Source: CALBPI01 sp039821605 (GTDB lineage Bacteria; Pseudomonadota; Gammaproteobacteria; Steroidobacterales; Woeseiaceae). From it: DNA of 64,000 nucleotides. Of this stretch, positions 62,876 to 64,000 are shown in pieces (the stretch's first letter is position 1; every line of letters starts with the position of its first letter). The stretch lies in the NCBI GenBank assembly GCA_039821605.1, contig JBCBNV010000001.1:938982-1002981 (forward strand). Direction: 5' to 3'. The notes below the pieces were generated by a model. That model saw only the letters and a program-made list of their open reading frames with translations. It searched no databases and was not told the DNA's origin. Both the position numbers and the translations under genes were made by a program.

Positions 62876-63684
62876 GACTGGGGCTCCCTGAAGATGCCGG
62901 TCTGATAACTGGCCGCAAGCAGTAACCCGGCATCGCTGTAGGCATAGGTTTCGGCGTTCAGGAACGAGTGGCGAATCGCTCGGCAGTGCGTGTCGAGCAA
63001 CACGAACCCGTCCCCAACGGCCGCAAGTTCCTCATCGCTTGCATAAATGTGCGTCGACAGCGACACCGTTGACGCGAACAGACGACCGTCGCGCACGAAG
63101 AAGGTCCGTGGCATGGGCGTGTCCACCATCGCGGCCAGCGCCTTGGTATCGAGCGGACGGTGGTCGGACTCGCGCACCCAGGTCGCAGAGCGCGGTTTTG
63201 GGTTCGGGCTGAACGGTCGCCCCTTGGCGAGGTAGATTTCGTAATGCCCAAACCAGCTGGGCGTCATCTCGTTGGCATCGAGGCGAAAACTCTCGGCCTG
63301 TGGTCGCATCGGCTCCGGTTCAATGTCGAACCGGGTCTCCGTCGGCGTTCGCTCGCCGGCAACGAGCGTCGCCGCGGCCAGCACGCGCGACCCGGCTTCT
63401 GGCTCGCGCACTTCGATCTTCCAGAAGTCTATCGTGCGGCGGCGCTCCACAAGCCCCACGGACAGCCGCGCCTTGTGTCCGCGCACGGCAGTGTGGAACT
63501 GCACGTTCTGGTTTACGAGTGCGCCGCGTTTCTCGGGGTGACGCTCCCAAGCGCCGACAATAGCGGCAGCGATCCAGCCGCCAAACGCGTTGTCGGTATT
63601 CCAGAACCGACGATCTAGCTCGACGTCGTAAAGACCCTCGCCCACTTCCTGGGCCGCGGTGGATTCGTCGAGAACGAAACTCAT
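62872..63684 (-). CDS. Acyl-CoA thioesterase (double hot-dog, TesB-like)
   Basis: 270 residues with two hot-dog halves: the first with TDNAFGGWIAAAIVGAWERHP and VQFHTAVRGHKARLSV, the second with SLSTHIYASDEELAAVGDGFVLLDTHCRA. This arrangement matches the thioesterase-family proteins (acyl-CoA thioesterase II-like C-terminal fold). Cotranslated with lysA before it and the dehalogenase after it (four-base overlaps at both ends). Confidence 0.78.
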   Translation of the reverse strand: MSFVLDESTAAQEVGEGLYDVELDRRFWNTDNAFGGWIAAAIVGAWERHPEKRGALVNQNVQFHTAVRGHKARLSVGLVERRRTIDFWKIEVREPEAGSRVLAAATLVAGERTPTETRFDIEPEPMRPQAESFRLDANEMTPSWFGHYEIYLAKGRPFSPNPKPRSATWVRESDHRPLDTKALAAMVDTPMPRTFFVRDGRLFASTVSLSTHIYASDEELAAVGDGFVLLDTHCRAIRHSFLNAETYAYSDAGLLLAASYQTGIFREPQS

Positions 63685-64000
63685 GTCAGCAGTAGCTCCG
63701 GTGCCGGGTCGCGCAGGTTGTAGTGCGAGGCCATGGCTGCGGCATAGGCGCCGGCATTGGCGATGAGCAGGACATCGCCGCCCTCCGAGGGCGGCAGCAA
63801 CCGGTCGCTGCCCAGCTTGTCGCCCGTCTCACAGATGGGCCCGACAACGGTCACGAGCTCCGAGGCCGGTGTGTCGAGCCGCGTGAGATTGACGATTTCG
63901 TGGTATGCGCCGTACAGCGCAGGCCGAATCAGCGAGTTCATTCCTGTGGCCACCCCCACGTAGCGCACGTCGCCCTTGCCCTTGGTCTGGGTCACGCGCG
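63681..64000 (-). CDS. lysA: Diaminopimelate decarboxylase, C-terminal part (gene cut by window edge)
   Basis: PLP enzyme making lysine from meso-diaminopimelate. About 106 residues of the C-terminal domain are visible: VGVATGMNSLIRPALYGAYHEIVNL, the signature GPICETGDKLGSDR (the cysteine contributes to the partner active site), and NAGAYAAAMASHYNLR. The 5' part lies beyond 64000; a fusion to aspartate kinase, known in some gammaproteobacteria, cannot be excluded. Confidence 0.93.
   Translation of the reverse strand, partial: RVTQTKGKGDVRYVGVATGMNSLIRPALYGAYHEIVNLTRLDTPASELVTVVGPICETGDKLGSDRLLPPSEGGDVLLIANAGAYAAAMASHYNLRDPAPELLLT

Overview
The window reads as an ordinary chromosomal segment of a GC-rich gammaproteobacterium. 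The evidence is the fabD-fabG-acpP-fabF cluster continuing into pabC-mltG-tmk-holB-pilZ, a GspG-N pseudopilin operon next to a rhombosortase, a Vibrio TonB2-like energy-transducing cluster (DUF3450, TtpC, ExbB, two ExbD, TonB, TPR) and an ilvC-leuACDB operon with a classical attenuator. Genus cannot be set from sequence alone; a marine Chromatiales/Woeseiales-like lineage is a guess. No rRNA, tRNA, IS element, prophage or CRISPR array was found. Both ends cut genes: recQ at the left, lysA at the right.

Layout. 1-9.1 kb: recQ; a 7TM-PAS-PAS-GGDEF diguanylate cyclase behind a CRP-type palindrome; a TIR-like protein overlapping a glycerophosphodiester phosphodiesterase; an EEP-fold phosphoesterase; a FadB/FadJ-type beta-oxidation enzyme; and a fusion of two cyclic-nucleotide-binding folds with a rhodanese. 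9.1-18.5 kb (minus): fatty-acid synthesis core, p-aminobenzoate synthesis, MltG, Tmk, HolB, PilZ and a rhombosortase. 18.6-24.3 kb (plus): gspGHIJKLMN. 24.3-31.5 kb (minus): alaA and an AddAB-type helicase-nuclease pair, with an attenuator-like leader before alaA. 32-37.6 kb: electron-transfer flavoprotein, HMG-CoA lyase, a peroxiredoxin, an acyl-CoA dehydrogenase and a [2Fe-2S] ferredoxin. 37.7-43.3 kb (minus): the TonB2-like module. 43.7-46 kb: a second acyl-CoA dehydrogenase and a quinone oxidoreductase.

46-62 kb is an amino-acid biosynthesis island with three different control devices close together: a Leu/Val leader-peptide attenuator before ilvC-leuACDB, a SAM-I (S-box) riboswitch before metY-metX, and a TrpR-like repressor gene with a nearby palindrome before hisGDCBHAFE. 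hisF has no ATG, GTG or TTG start that keeps its active site and appears to start at ATT or CTG. hisE is present without hisI. The window closes with a translationally coupled trio, lysA, thioesterase and haloalkane dehalogenase.

No wholly new multi-gene system is clear. The best leads are the TIR/GDPD/EEP cluster, the uncharacterised alaA leader RNA, the non-canonical hisF start, the TonB2-like module with duplicated ExbD, and a PabB that lacks the usual catalytic lysine.
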